Shown: in pieces, positions 1-12,639 of the stretch
How the letters are laid out: each line of letters starts with the position of its first letter
Numbering within the stretch: position 1 is the first letter of the stretch
Source of the DNA: Phyto melanocephala
Taxonomy: Eukaryota > Arthropoda > Insecta > Diptera > Rhinophoridae
Direction: 5' to 3'
DNA: 64,000 nt
Assembly: GCA_941918925.1 (NCBI GenBank)
Contig: OW799236.1
Location: 14,235,474 to 14,299,473, forward strand
Position numbers and translations under genes: made by a program
Notes under the pieces: model-generated
Database searches by the model: none
What the model saw: only the letters and a program-made list of their open reading frames with translations
Told to the model about the DNA's origin: nothing

Positions 1-371
1 TTTGACATCTACACGCACATTTGGATAAAAAATGGGCGGACTTGCAATAGTAGGCGTGGCCACATGAATTAAATACTAAAATTCGTATATTTGGAAAACG
101 ATATCGACTAGAGTAGTAAAATTTTGCAAGAGCAACTTTGACACCCAAATGAACAATTAGGCAAGAAATGGGTGCATTATCAATAGTAGGCTTGCCACCT
201 ACCATTTGAATTAAATACAAAAATTCGTATATTTGGAAAACGTTATCGACTAGAGTAGTAAAAATTTGCAAGAGCAATTTTGATATTCAAATAAACATTT
301 ATAGAAAAAATGGGAAAATATGAATTAAATACTAAAATTTGGGGTGGCGAAGCACACCGGGTATTAGCTAG
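1..371 (+). mobile_element. Helitron 3' end with internal minisatellite
   Basis: About two and a half copies of a roughly 143-bp unit (the block ATCGACTAGAGTAGTAAAA recurs near 102 and 245) run up to a terminal motif. The terminus has a short hairpin (GGTG, loop, CACC around 344-360), a few bases, then CTAG at 368-371 followed by T. A hairpin just before CTRR, with insertion between A and T, is the standard Helitron 3' signature. No helicase coding is visible, so this is a non-autonomous copy; its 5' end lies outside the window. Class inferred, not searched. Confidence 0.6.
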
Positions 372-559
372 TAGTTGATAAAATTGTTTACTGTTTGTGC
401 AAAGAAACTCAACAAATTAATAAATATAATTTCTGTCATAGTAAAAACTTTTTACGAAAAGTAAACGTTTGCAAAGAATGTCGCACAGTGAGACAACGCC
501 GGCATTAAATACAAGGAGTCATTGCAGAGTTCTGAAATTTTGCACAGGTTATTTTTGAG

Positions 560-925
560 ACAATTCCAGTTAAAAAAAAAAATTATGAAAATTCGCCCAC
601 TTTTACGCCCACCTCCCATACAATCGAAATTTGTAAAACGCCGTACTGTCCGTAATACTTTAGATATAACTTTAAGTTCTGGTATACTTGAATGTTATAT
701 TGTTACAAACATTATCGGAATAAAGTTTTGGACTTTGGCCCACTTTGACCCCAACCACCCATACAACCTCAACATAAAAAGTGCCATATTTTCTAAAATA
801 TTTTAGGTACAACCTTCAAATTTGATATTACTGTAATTTATATCATTTAAACTGTTTCATGCAAAAATTACAAAAACACGCCCACTATTACGCCCACCTC
901 CCATCGAAATGCAATAAAAAATAAC
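560..925. repeat. Two direct copies of a 285-bp unit with CGCCCAC-rich blocks
   Basis: The block CGCCCAC...ACGCCCACCTCCCAT occurs at 594 and again at 879, both followed by a CGAAAT-like stretch. Runs of CGCCCAC are typical of the interior of INE-1/DINE-1-type Helitron-derived repeats in flies, so this is probably an old fragment of such an element. The 94-residue open frame across it (522-806) is composed of this repeat and is not a gene. Confidence 0.5.
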
Positions 926-929
926 AATT

Positions 930-2142
930 TTTTTTTCATTCTATCAATTATTGTTTAATATCATCATGGTATTCTTAATTTTTCAGTTTCATTCTCATTC
1001 TAAATGAATTAATATAAGGATCTGATGATATTTGCAAATAGTGCATTACATCTTCATTCGTAGAAATACGTGAATTTTTACGAGAATGGAATAGTAAAAA
1101 TTTGTAAACATGCTATTGCATGCTAACATACGTATAGCGACAGAATGTGCGCGTTGCGTATTTTTTGTAGTTTTTTGTATGTGGTATATGGTACGTGTAG
1201 TAACCAATAATAAAAATGTTGTTTCTGTATTACAGCTAATAGTGTGACCATATGAAAAAAAAACACTTAACAAACTTAAACATTTGCAAAAACACAAATA
1301 AAAACAAATTTTTGTAGTTAAGTTTTTTATTTTTTTTTATATATTTTAAAATAAAAAATTAAAACATTAATAAAGTAAAAGCTAACGTTATTTTCTTAAA
1401 AAGTTGAGAAGTAAAACCAAATATAGTAAAGAATGGTCACCTTGTACCAATTTGTTCGTCGTTCGGCGTAAGAAATAGAAATGAATATATTACAGAGTTC
1501 GCCGTGTATAGCAAACTTCGACTGACGCCACAATTGTATGCATTCTCATATACACAAATGTGTTTTATTTTTAATGACGAATATTCGCGACGAAAAATTC
1601 GTCGTTCGTCCCAATTGTGCGCCTAGCAATACATAATAACATACAAGTCGATCATCAAATACGGTCCATACCAGCCATCGATTTGTTCGAACAACGAACA
1701 ATTTTTTGTGCGCACATGAATTTGCCTGGTGCAATAGTTTTAAAAATAACAGTTTTACAAGCCTTCTTTTAGAAAGTTACAATTATTTGAGATAAAGCTT
1801 TCTACTTGTGATAAACGATATGCACTTACATATATGCAACTGTAAAGATAGAGGTAAATATAAACAAACTCACATATACATTGGATGAGAGTAAGATGGG
1901 GGAGTGGTAACAGAGAGATGTGTGTAAGAGATTTACAGAAAAAGGTGGTGTACACTAAAGTGTTGCTAAAGCAATTAGGAAATTAAGAACAACCGTTAAA
2001 AAATAGTTGAAACATAACATTGAAATGGCTTGAGAGTTCTAAATTATAGAAAATATAATTTTCTAAAAATTTTAAATTACTAACTCTTTAGTAACGCAGT
2101 CATACAAAATACAGATATATTTTCCAATTTAATTAAGTCACC
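930..2142. other. Non-coding; part of the unsequenced-side lipase intron; small unidentified GC pocket
   Basis: This should lie inside the lipase intron that begins at the donor at 2166. No lipase C-terminal exon is visible here. A relatively GC-rich pocket at about 1440-1740 contains several small palindromic CG-containing blocks (for example GACGAATATTCGCGACG near 1576) and might be a decayed DNA transposon, but I cannot pair clear termini. Confidence 0.4.
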
Positions 2143-2166
2143 TCAATTTTTTTTTAAGTTACTTAC

Positions 2167-2892
2167 ATGATTTAAATGTCTTGTACCCCAACCGCCAATG
2201 AAATCCAAAATGCCCGAACACAAAAACTTAAAATGTGAATCCGGTGAACACATATATTCGCAAAATAATTTTTGTATACTGGTGGTGGGCAATAGTTCAA
2301 GCCCACCCAAAATCATGCTCATAAACGAGGGGTAACCCAAAAAGATACCGCCAACTTTCGATAACAAAAACGAATGATTTCTCATAAAGGCAATCGGAGC
2401 CAACAAATGGACCGTGCGCACTTTTTCATTGTACCAGGGCAGGGAGGACATCAATACAAAAAACGTTGTCGTACCCTGAGAATGTGCTACAAAATGTAAC
2501 GATTGCTGTTCAGTTTCTTCCAAAACATAGTCAAGCATGGCTGCCAGATCGTAAACGCCAATTTCGTGCCAACTAAAATTCCAAAAATCTGAAGAATCCG
2601 GATGTTTATGCTTGTGCTGGCGTGAGTAAGTATTGCCGCGGGCATTTCCTAGCCACACATCATAGCCCATATCGGCGAACATGTAGGCGAGCGAAGTTTC
2701 CGGTCCATTAATGATCCAATCGTCGGAGGCACATAGTATACCATGTTGTAGAAATACTACGGGTTTTTCAGTGTTGTTGTTATGTCTGAGCTTGGGTGAA
2801 TTGGGTATGCGATAAATGGTTAAGATATAATCATCTGGTGTATGTACTGTATGCTCCTCGACGGGATAATTGTAGTTTGAGATCAATTTGGC
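2167..2892 (-). CDS. Acid lipase (lysosomal/gastric lipase family), catalytic exon 2, partial gene
   Basis: Alpha/beta-hydrolase lipase that would hydrolyse acylglycerols or cholesteryl esters; with a signal peptide on exon 1 it should be secreted or lysosomal (inferred). The exon encodes 242 residues. It opens with the family's N-terminal region (NYNYPVEEHTV, then DDYILTIYRIP), followed by the oxyanion-hole LQHG, the conserved DVWLGNARGN and SWHEIG blocks, and the nucleophile elbow AHSQG with Ser at about residue 138 of the exon. The acceptor AG at 2894-2893 gives a phase-0 start at GCC 2892; the donor is GTAAGT at 2166-2161, phase 0 after GTRHLNH. Reading past the donor adds only a few residues before a stop. 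The last third of the protein, with the catalytic Asp and His, is not in the window. Flies carry many paralogues of this family, so no gene symbol is given. No frame break is visible, so it looks functional. Confidence 0.92.
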
Positions 2893-3191
2893 CTAAAATG
2901 AAAGGAAGGAAAAGCAAATGAAATTTTCTTTTAATACAGCTTAAGAAGTGTTATATTAAAGAGTAAAGAGATGATTTGTTATACTCTCACTTGTTTTTGT
3001 TTATCATATACAAACCCATATTATAATCTTCTTTAATAAGTAAGTATTTGTCGGTCAAAGTTCTTTGCAAATTATGATTCACAATGTGTCCTATCATATC
3101 ATATCGTGTTATTATATTGTCATTATTTAAAAAAAAAATAATTTAACTAAATATTTAATAATAAACAATAGCATGTACGGTTATAAATTAT

Positions 3192-4326
3192 TAGGGTGGT
3201 TCAAGCGAAATATCAAACACAATGTTAATTGTAAATAAAGCTAAACGTCCTCAGAGAATGAATGATAATTATGTGTGAAATAAAATATCTGCCAAATGCT
3301 CGTCACGGCTTCGTTGGCATACTTCTATGCGATGGTCCATATTTTCAATGACAACGAGATATAAATGAGGTTGAATGTCGTTAATGTGTCGAATTAAGGC
3401 ATCCTTAAGCTCTTTTAGCACAAATCACATGATCGTGTCGACCAATTATCATCACCACGACGTGAGATAATACGGCCATGGTTTCATTGACTGTGTAGTA
3501 AGTGGCACCATATCGTCCAGGTCCATATCCTCAATTTCTGGCAACAAGAAGTTTGTTATCATCTTGCTATAGCGAACACCATTCAAGGTAACTGTTTGGC
3601 CGACCTCATTTTCAAAGGATTAGAGTCTGGGTTTGCCGCCAGCCTATAAGCCACACCAAACACTCACTCTTTGTGGCTGCATTGGTTTTTCGACAATCAC
3701 TTTTGGATTATCATTCGACCAAATGCGGCAATTCTGCTTATTGACGAATCTACTGAGGTAAAAATATGACTCATCACTGAAGATGATTTTCTTCGAAAAT
3801 TGATCATTCACGGTTGCCATTTCTTGCCACCATTCTGACCATTGACGACGTTTGAAATGGTCAAAAGGCTTTAGTACTTGAGTCAATTGCACCTTGTAAA
3901 CGTAAAAATGTAAGTCTTTATGCATAATGTTCATCAATGACGAGCGTGAGAGGTGCAATTGTTAGGCACGACGACGAGTTGAGGTGGACGGCTCTTCAGC
4001 CACACTATCGCGAACAGCAGTAATATTTTCAGCATCTCCTACAGACCCTGTTTACACAAATTTTTGCACGATTTTTCTGATTGTACGCACATTTGGACGA
4101 TTAAATTGACCGAAAAATTAACGAAATGCACGATATGCATTTTGTTTTGAACGCCCATTTTCTTAAAAAGCCTGAATAACTGTAACGCATTGCTCGATTG
4201 TGTATCTTTCCATGGTTCAAATTGAGTTATTTTAAAATTGAGAAATTTCAAATGAAATGCAGAAAAAACTTGACGTTTAGGTGTGGTTCCCATTGAACAT
4301 CGGTTCATAAAATCTAACCACCCTTT
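3192..4326 (-). pseudogene. Tc1/mariner-superfamily transposon, decayed transposase
   Basis: On the minus strand an N-terminal MERYTIEQ opening sits near 4212, with a recognisable helix-turn-helix region (FNRPNVRTIRKIV). It is broken by several in-frame stops. An open stretch at 3958-3644 then carries HKDLHFY, KKIIFSDESYF (first catalytic Asp) and VNKQNCRIW...VSVWCGLWAGG. The second half continues toward 3300 but is degraded. The ends read AGGGTGGTT near 3193 and its complement AACCACCCT near 4317-4325, giving short terminal inverted repeats and a total of about 1.13 kb, right for a mariner-size element. It is inactive. Confidence 0.85.
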
Positions 4327-5425
4327 ACTGCTCTTTATAAAGTGATTGTATTTCGAAAAAAAAATTATATAAATTTTGGCAATTGAAAATGATGAGAGAA
4401 AAGAGAAAATTTTGATATTTAAAAATATAAAAAAAAACAGAGAATGAATTCAAACCACGCCATTAAGTGTGCCCTAAACAGTAAAATATATTTTTAAGAA
4501 TTTAAAAATTTTTTTAAAAATATTACAACACATACAACACATAGTACACAATATGAATCTACCAAATATTTTTTTTAAGTACGAAAAAAAAAAATAACAA
4601 AAGAAAGCACTTAATGTCTTCACCTGGCTGGCAGCAATTAAATATAATTAAGTTAAATTAGGTGACTAAAGCATTTAATTTATTAAAATATAAAAAACTC
4701 ACGATTTTTAGTTCCACCAGCCACAAAATTTAGAATGAATAAGTACTTATTATTAAAATAATTAAATAGTATGATTATAAAAAAAATATTCCTTAGCAAT
4801 TTGTTTTTTTAATAGAAAAAAAATTAAATTTTAATTAAAATAAACGGACAATTATTGTCTTAGAAATTTTAGAATAAATAAATCTGTTTGATTGTTAAAA
4901 CCAAGCACCTGAAACATCTTTATCCAAAATTACACTTAAAATATTAATTAACTAGGTATAAATTAGAGACAAAATTATTATTTGTTAAGTTAAAACGATT
5001 TTAGCCCACCAGAGATATGAAGAAAAATGTACGTATCAATAGATATGCCGCAAATCAATACACAGATAATGTAAACAAATAAAAAAATACAAATACATAT
5101 ATTCTCAAGATCGAAGTCCATTAAAATGTCGTATTTATTTATAAGCTTTTTTTATCTATTTACCGCACTTCCCCATTTAATTGACAAAGTAAATAAACGA
5201 AAAAAAAAAATAAAAAATCACACGCGTTTAAAAAATTATACTGTGCATCACCACAATAAGATATTTTTTAATTGTTTATTCTAAATTTATATTTTGCACC
5301 TTAATATTGTTTCCAAGTTAGCCAATACACAAACATATATGTTTTTCTCTTTATTATATGCATACGCCCCACTCCTACACTTACCAACCATATTAGTGTT
5401 TGTATGTATTTTTAAAAGCTCTTTT
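4327..5425. other. AT-rich intronic sequence, nothing recognised
   Basis: Long A and T runs and no domain-like reading frame. The 62-residue open frame at 5294-5482 runs into the HINE head and is not a gene. Confidence 0.5.
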
Positions 5426-5753
5426 TATACCCTTCACCTTTGGTGCTCAAGGGTATATATAGATTTGTCATTTCGTTTGTAATTTCTACAATATTCATTT
5501 CCGACCCAATAAAATAAATATTTTTTCAAGCTTATGATTGGTATATATATAAGACATGCCCGTATGTTTGTGTGTTGGTTGAAACCAACTAACATGTATG
5601 GGGTATACATTTGGAAATATCCGATTCTCCATTCAAAACCATTACGATCGCCCCATTACTTTGCAAGGTATGAGCAAATAAAATGACTGCCTCTGTTTTT
5701 TCTTCATATTTTTACAACAAAAATAAACATTTTTCAGCTGCAAAATAATTTAT

Positions 5754-6606
5754 AAAGGATGATTTTTTAGCTATTATCTTTTTGGCAACACTGGTTTAAA
5801 CATTTCGTGTTTTGTTTCACTGTCAAACATCTTCAGTTTGGTCTATAATTTAACCATGAATCGTCTTACAAACGAATTACGCTTGCAAATTATTGAATTT
5901 TATTATCAAAATTCCTGCTCTGTTAAGAAAGTTCATCGGGCGCTTCTTATCGAAAAATTTTATTCAGCGATGAAGCAGAATTGTCGATTTTGAAGTGAAG
6001 ATCAGCCACAAGCATTGCAAGAGCTACCAATGCATCCAGAAAAAGTCACAGTTTGGTGCCGTTTATGGGCTGGTGGCATCATTGGACTGTACTTCTTCAA
6101 AGATGATGCGAATCGTAACGTAACTGTGAATGGTGAGCGCTACCGTGATATGATATCCAACTTTTTTTGGTGGTTTCAACAAGACGGTACCACATGCCAC
6201 ACAGTACGCTTAACAATAGACTTATTGAGAGACGAGTTTGGTGAACAATTTATTTCACGTTCGGAACCGGTCAATTAGCCGCCTAGATCATGCGATTTAA
6301 CGCCTTTAGACTATTTTTTGTGGGGGGGTATGTAAAAGCTCATGTCTATACACATATGCCCGCTTCAATTGACGCAATGGAAGACAACATTGAAGCATTT
6401 ATTCATGAGATACCGGCCGAAATGACAAAATTGGACCAAGCGGATGGACCATTTGAGGCGTAGACACGGTCAACATTTGCATGAAATAATCTTCAAAAAT
6501 TAAATTATATGGACGGTACTATCGATTCAAATAAAGATTTCATACATTTTTCTGAATTTTATGTGTTTTTTTAAACTTTCGTATAGCTCTTAAAAAATCA
6601 CGCTTT
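5754..6606 (+). pseudogene. Internally deleted mariner-like element nested in a HINE
   Basis: The ends are inverted repeats: AAAGGATGATTTTTTAGCT at left and, read from the right, AAAGCGTGATTTTTTAAGAGCT. The transposase start MNRLTNELRLQIIEFYYQN begins at 5856. The sequence then jumps from KKVHRALL into a degraded FYSAMKQNCRF block, so the DNA-binding and central part is missing. It resumes as an open frame at 6015-6278 with MHPEKVTVWC, NVTVNGERYRDMI and WFQQDGTTCHT (second catalytic Asp in QQDG), then CDLTPLDYFLWGG after a stop, ending near 6460. It is a different subfamily from the copy at 3192-4326. It cannot be active. Confidence 0.85.
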
Positions 6607-6638
6607 AGACACCTTTGTTAATATTTGTAGCGATATAT

Positions 6639-6860
6639 CTGTGGCTTGGAGCTAAAAGGTCTCTTTTACGTTAAATATTGCATTAGATTTGTTTTCTTGC
6701 TCTATTTCATTATGGTAAAGTCATACCTAACCCAGAACAGCTTCATAAATAAAATGCTGGCCAATGTCACTATGAAAGCATATATAAAAGTTAAAGTTCA
6801 ATTCAAATTTTCTCAAAAGTAAATATTTTGACATTGGCTCTTTTAGCTCCAAGCCACAGA
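6639..6860. mobile_element. MITE with about 21-bp perfect terminal inverted repeats
   Basis: TCTGTGGCTTGGAGCTAAAA at 6639-6658 recurs exactly in inverted form ending at 6860. The interior is AT-rich without coding. It lies inside the HINE copy, just right of the mariner remnant. Confidence 0.65.
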
Positions 6861-7600
6861 GATGTGAAAAATTTTGGACAAATCGGCATCTAGTCGGTTA
6901 AGTTATATGAATTTCTTAAAATAATTTTAAAGGAATAAAAATTGTTGGTTGGGTGTATGAAGAGTTTTTATTTTTGTTTCTTGCTTAATTTAAAATTCTT
7001 ATGTTGTTTGTGAAAACATTTAAAAAAAAGCTTGTAACATTTTTAAACTTTTCTTATAGATTTTGTGGCTTAAAAGTTTACTGATGATCTGGCATAAGCA
7101 CCAGCGAACTGTATATAGACCAGCTTAAATATTCGAAAAATACCATAAATAAAATCATAAGTAGTCAATTTTTAATGGAAATTTTTTTTATAATATTTTT
7201 TTTTACATAACTTACAAACAAAAATCGTATATTTACAGCTTCTAGACAATCTAGAGAGTCAATATGGGCATAAAATTAAGAGGCTTATCTAGAGCAATTA
7301 ATACTCTATATAAAATTTATATCCATGTAAACAGCCACTAAAAAATGGCGAACAATAAATTTATATGTGGGTCAAATCTGGTATTTCAAAATGAAACGAA
7401 CCAGTAAAATACAGTAAACTATGAAAAAGTAAAAATCCAAGATGGCGAAAAATTTTTTCTCAACCTCGTCAATATGGGTATTGTATGAAAGGGCTTGACT
7501 GGTAGAATCCAGTAAATCAAAAACAAATTTTAATATCAAGATATGGCGTTCAAAATAAAATGTCGTACAGCATTAAGTCTGAAATGTTTTAATGGATAGT

Positions 7601-8485
7601 GGTAAAGGCTAAAAAAGATTCGGCTTGACCACTTGATTACTTGTTTTCCCTTCATAGTTTTATTACTTATACGTACATATTTATGTTTGTATGTAACTAT
7701 GTTAGTTGCATGGCAAATTTATGCACGAGGTGATATCAATCAATTTGCATCAGGCTTGCCATTTTAGTACGTTTAATGCTAGATTTATTTATCCCTTATT
7801 GTATTAATCGGCACTAAAGCGTTCTAGTTAAGAATATATTTTTACCATTTTTTTAAACATATGTATTATATATGTATATATGTTTATAAGCTACATATAA
7901 TATTACTTACATATAACATATATTTTTTAAATTGGCATTTAAAGTTCTAGTTTAGAATATATTTTTTTCCCCATTTATTAGGCATTGTTTTAAATATATG
8001 TACATACATATGTTCATATATGAAGTTTACAAGCCACATATGATAAATTTTTGTATACAAAATGTATGGAAATTTAGAAAAAAGGTCCATGAATATTTTT
8101 TAATTAATTTAAAAACAGCTTAAGTTAGACAAAATCATTTCAAGGTTTTCCGTATACATTTTCATTTTAATAAGATTAAACAGAATATGTATATATTTTA
8201 ATGTATTTATAAATTTAACAAAAACAAGTAACATTGATATATTCTTGCAAAATCATATTTATGTACTCTTTATCGACAGAGGTCGTCAGAACTTTTTGCG
8301 TATATGATATACTAATTTTCCATAAAAAAATTTCCAAATCATAAACTAACAGACTGGTCTCCACAAAATTTATATTATTCCTACAAAACACTGCATACAG
8401 AAAAAAGAAGAAAATAAATAATCCTCAATTTTAAATTAAATTTAATAAACTGTGAACACCTAATTTTAAACAAAAGAAAAAAAAA
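7601..8485. other. AT-rich intronic sequence with a local duplication
   Basis: No coding. A diverged tandem duplication of about 125 bp is visible: TTCTAGTTAAGAATATATTT near 7822 and TTCTAGTTTAGAATATATTT near 7948, each followed by ATGTAT-rich sequence and an AAGC(C)ACATAT block. Confidence 0.45.
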
Positions 8486-9226
8486 GAAACAAGTAAGAGT
8501 GCTATATTCGGCCGTGCCGAATCTTATATACCCTTCACAACGTGTAGTAATGCAATAACAGTAGTTTGTATCACCATTCATCTCATATGTAAAATTATAA
8601 ATTCACGTATGTATGTGAAAAAAACAAAAAATTTAAAAAAAATAATAAAAAAAAAATTTTTTAAAAAATTTACGAAAAAAAATTAAAAAAAAATAATTAA
8701 TATAAATAATAAATATAAAAAAAAAAAAAAAATAAAAAAACAAATTTAAGAACAAAAAAAAATTAAAAAAAAAATAAAAATATAAATAATATATAAAATA
8801 AAAAATAAATAAAATTTTTTTGGCTAAGCTGGGATTCGATGCCATGTTTACTGTAACCAGTATACATGTTTGTCTGTATGTATGTTGTTGTTGTAATGTT
8901 GTTTTTGTGAAAAAAAATCGAGGTGGTCGTGGTTTTTTGCTCATATCTCAGTTGTTTATGTACCGATGTTTTCAATACCGAATATTTCCCGAATATTTCT
9001 GATATTTTAATACCTCACCCGGGCCAGGCGATATCGGGGGGCTTCAAAAAGTTGATTTCAACATACACACGGACACACAAACAGACTGACAGAGCTCAAT
9101 CGACTCCCCTATTCATAAGCTTTCAGAAAATATATACTTTATGGGGTCGGAAATGAAAATTGTAGAAATTTCACACGGAATGACAAACCTATATATACCC
9201 TTTTTCACTGTGTGAAGGGTATAAAA
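8486..9226 (-). mobile_element. HINE copy with both ends intact
   Basis: Read on the minus strand, it starts at 9226 with TTTTTATACCCTTCACACAG...AAGGGTATATATAGG, then TTTGTCATTCCGTGTGAAAT, TTTCCGACCCCATAAAG and a CTGTC/TGTG stretch. It ends at 8486 with GTGAAGGGTATATAAGATTCGGC, a short GGCxxxGCC hairpin and TAGCACTCTTACTTGTTT. The subterminal inverted repeat (CCCTTCAC / GTGAAGGG) plus 3' hairpin and CTTGTTT end match the layout I recall for INE-1/DINE-1. It is very similar to the copy at 60372-61992. Open frames here on both strands are repeat artefacts. Confidence 0.75.
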
Positions 9227-11267
9227 ACAACGCTAAATCTTTTAAACGAGAATTTAAATTGTTACACTCTCTCTCATTTATTTGAATTTGATACCATACA
9301 TGTAAAGCACAATTTACAAAAACAATTTCTATCAACATGTTTTATTTTTTAGATTTGTTACGTACATTTATTCTGCTTATGTGTCAGTAGCAACTTTAAA
9401 CGCTTATAACTCTTAAAATACTAAACCAATTTAATTAGGATATAGGTTTTGCAGAGGCATATTTTTTTTATTAAAATCGGTTGTATAAAATGACCTTAAA
9501 CTGTGTTACAAGTAATAGACTTGCCTATTAATATATAAGATGCTACAACTATGTTCGTCAGTTTTTTATTGGGTATAAAAACTTTTTTGTAAGAAAAATA
9601 ATTATTTTTAAATTATCATATGTAAAATCAATATGGCAACAAATCTAACTATAATATTAAAATATTCTTTAAGCTTGCTAGCTGCTGAAGAAAATTAACT
9701 GCTTAATCAAAATTTTGCTTAATTAAGCAGCAATAATGTTGCAATGGTTACACTGCTCTTGAGAGCAGTTGACCAAAATATGACTATGCTTTATTATTAG
9801 TTTCTTTCTCACACTTCCATTTACATATTACTAATACGTTTGTTTATTTGTTTGTGTCATCATTATCAAATTGATATGGAGTTTGTTTTTTTTAAATTCC
9901 CTCTTCTTCTTAATATTATTATTGGATTGTAAAGTTGCCAGAATGTAAAATTTTTAGCATTTATTTGAATAAGTTAATATTGCATATACATATATAAATA
10001 TCTTTAATAAAACAAAAGGAAGTACATTTTAACAAATGTAGTTTATTCTATTCAAAACAAATAAAAGCTATTATTTTAAGTTATGAGCATAGAGAAAATG
10101 TCATTTGATAAGAAAAAAAAAAAATAGAAATAAATGCTATGCTAATTTTATTTTTATTAAATTGTAGCATAAATAGTAGTTTCAAATTACATATCATTTT
10201 ACTGATAAATAGTGCTTATGATGAAATCATAGCTAGTTTAAAAAATGCATTTTACTCGGCTTATATCGAAATAATTTTTAAAATATTTTTAAATAATTCC
10301 AGTTTAATTCAAGAAATGTTTTAAAAAATTAATTATAGGATAAATGAATTTTTAAAACAAATGCTAGATAAAAACAGAATAAAAAAAATTTGGTAAAAAT
10401 TTTGAATGCTTGTATAATTTGATAACTTTTGAATAGTGTAAAATAACTTTGACGTAAGCATTTATTATATATGTAGATTTATTTTTAGATTTTGCAAGCA
10501 TGCTTTTTGTTTTTTTGGCAATATTTGTTATTTCTCACAATTGTTTTCGTTTTCTGAACTAATGATTGCCACGCGTGTTGATTATTTTCATAAGATTTTT
10601 TTTTTTAAATCATATGATAGTGTTATCATATTTTTTTGTCTTTAATTTTTTTAAATAAAAAAATTAAAAAAAAAAAAACAAATGTATAGTAAGATCTGTC
10701 CACTTTCATAGATTATGAATATGTTCACTGGGGGTTTTAATCATAAAATCGAAAGAACAGCAAAAAAAATTTAAGGTTATAAATTCTTTTAAAGGAAGTT
10801 AACAAAACGAAAGAGTTGATAATTTATTTAAGAAGTTTTTAAAGCATTTCTATCAAACGTGTATTTGAAACCTTTTGTTCAATAAAAACATAAACAGTTT
10901 TTCCTTGAAATTTTCAAATTCTATTTTTGTAGATAACACGTTATATATTTTTATTTGACAAGGCTAAAACTCACTTTATTGCATTCATAATACTGTATTG
11001 CCTTTGAATTTGTTTAATCAAACTTTTTTTTATCTAATCTTTATATTTTACACACTATTAATTTTCAAAGTAAAAGAAATACGTTTAAAAAATCTTGGTC
11101 TTTCACACAAAAAAAAAATGAATTTTTGATTTTATTTATCTTAACACCATACTTATTTGTTAACGATAGAATATCTTTGAAGGAGAAGGAAATTAACAGA
11201 TATGTAAATATTATTTATATATAAATGTTTTATTTTTTAATTAAAAGGGAGGATTTTTGTAGACTTA
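9227..11267. other. AT-rich intronic sequence
   Basis: No gene or element recognised. There are two small palindromes: CTGCTTAAT/ATTAAGCAG around 9698-9729 and ACTGCTCT/AGAGCAGT at 9752-9769. The 61-residue open frame at 10139-10324 shows no domain. Confidence 0.45.
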
Positions 11268-11400
11268 AAAATTTCTTAAATATTAATTACATTTGTGAGA
11301 AGGCAATTAAGTGTAACCATGCCCTATACCCCTTAATAAGCCGAATATTTGAATAGATATGAAAAATATTTATTAAATGTAGTATTTGTCCTATTACGTT
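11268..11400 (+). pseudogene. Jockey-clade LINE reverse-transcriptase scrap
   Basis: The plus strand encodes INYICEKAIKCNHALYPLIS, nearly identical to residues encoded at 13240-13165 on the minus strand in the larger LINE fragment. Similarity extends to about 11400 in decayed form. It is a second piece of the same LINE family in opposite orientation. Confidence 0.75.
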
Positions 11401-11963
11401 AATTCGTTATATATGTTTTTGCCACATATATCATGAACAAAATTCAAAGTTAAAATACTTTACTTTTCTTTTCTTTTTAAATCTTTAAATTAATCAAAAA
11501 AAAAAAAAAAAAAATAGGTTAATTGCTTTTATTATGTTGAGTCATTGATAAATGTAATAACAATAATTGCACAAAACAAAGCTAGTAGCTTAAAATTAAA
11601 GTACATGTATGTAACTTAATAGATGATAAGACGTTACCAGTCATCAATTAAGATAAGATTTGATTTAAAAGTAGATTAAAAAACCAATTGAACAAAAATA
11701 AAGATATTAAGTATTTTTAATTACGATTTATTAATAAATACATTTTAGAATACAAACTTCGCTATTGGTTTTTTTTAAATTTAAATATTAAGTACAAATA
11801 TTTTTTCATATACAGGTATTACCTGTGTTTTCTTAATCCCCATGATGAATCTGTTAGATTTTCTTGCATCTGGCAACTTTTTTGAATGCACACCTAAATT
11901 ATTATTATTATTGTTTACATTATTACTATATAAATGTGTGTTGACATCATTAAATGGTTTCCT

Positions 11964-12200
11964 TATTATACGCTTCACCAGTGGTGCCCGATGGTATACA
12001 TAGCTTTGTCATTTCGTTTGTAATTTTTACAATATTTATTTCTGACCCCATAAAGTATATATGTATTTTCTGAAAGTTTATTACTAAAGGAGTCAATTGA
12101 GCCATGTTCGTTTGCCCGTCTATCTGTGTGTTGATTGAAATCAACTCTTAGAAGCCCGCACATATTACTCAGTTCTTTTAATCTTCGAAATGTACGAATG
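11964..12200 (+). mobile_element. Truncated HINE head
   Basis: Begins TATACGCTTCACCAGTGGTG, then TTTGTCATTTCGTTTGTAAT, CTGACCCCATAAAGTATATA, GGAGTCAATTGAGCC, a GTCTATCTGTGTGTTG block and AGAAGCCCGCACATATT. It stops after about 240 bp. The three overlapping minus-strand open frames here (11781-12205) are shadows of this repeat. Confidence 0.7.
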
Positions 12201-12639
12201 TACAAACTAGATTAAAATACAATAGTATACAAAAATATACTTTTAGCACTTCAAAAAAAAAAAAAAATTTTTACCAAGTTATTAAAATCCTTAAAATTAA
12301 TACTGAAATTAATACTGGAATTAGAGTTTCGTTTTTTTAAATCTTAAAATATTTAGGCTAATGCTTAACTGTATGAAACAAATATTCGTGTCGTTGTTCA
12401 TTAAAAACCTCGTACCAACTTAGAAGTTTTAAGAAATTTTAAAACAAACACTAAAATGTGTCTTTTAAACGAAAGACCCTCAGTGGCTGTTCAGCAAATT
12501 TCGTATTATTTCAAAATCTGATGTTCTGAATTTTTTATTAAATGACAGAGTCAGTTTCTTTGTCAATAAATTAAACATTTTGTAGTTAAAGTTTCTATGT
12601 AGAAGATAGGTTTAGGTTACGTTAGGTTGAAAAGGAGGG
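12201..12639. other. AT-rich intronic sequence, nothing recognised
   Basis: No coding or paired repeat ends seen between the HINE head and the LINE 3' tail. Confidence 0.4.

Larger units (their letters stand above)
5426..7600 (+). mobile_element. HINE (INE-1/DINE-1-like) copy, interrupted by a mariner and a MITE
   Basis: The head TATACCCTTCACC...AAGGGTATA at 5426-5457 is followed by TTTGTCATTTCGTTTGTAA and TTTCCGACCC. The copy runs to about 5753, where a mariner-like element begins. Family-typical sequence resumes near 6867 (TTTTGGACAAATCGG) and continues to about 7600 with the recurrent AAAATGGCG, TCAATATGGG and ACAGTAAA blocks. A 222-bp MITE sits at 6639-6860. The two insertions are younger than this copy. 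Confidence 0.7.

Noticed and set aside
1440..1740. GC-richer pocket as a missing lipase 3' exon
   Set aside because: Minus-strand frames lack the conserved lipase C-terminal blocks and there is no suitable acceptor/donor pair.
8633..9156. Several overlapping frames on both strands
   Set aside because: All lie in the HINE copy and its A/T-rich core; the same frames recur at 60482-60801 in the other copy.
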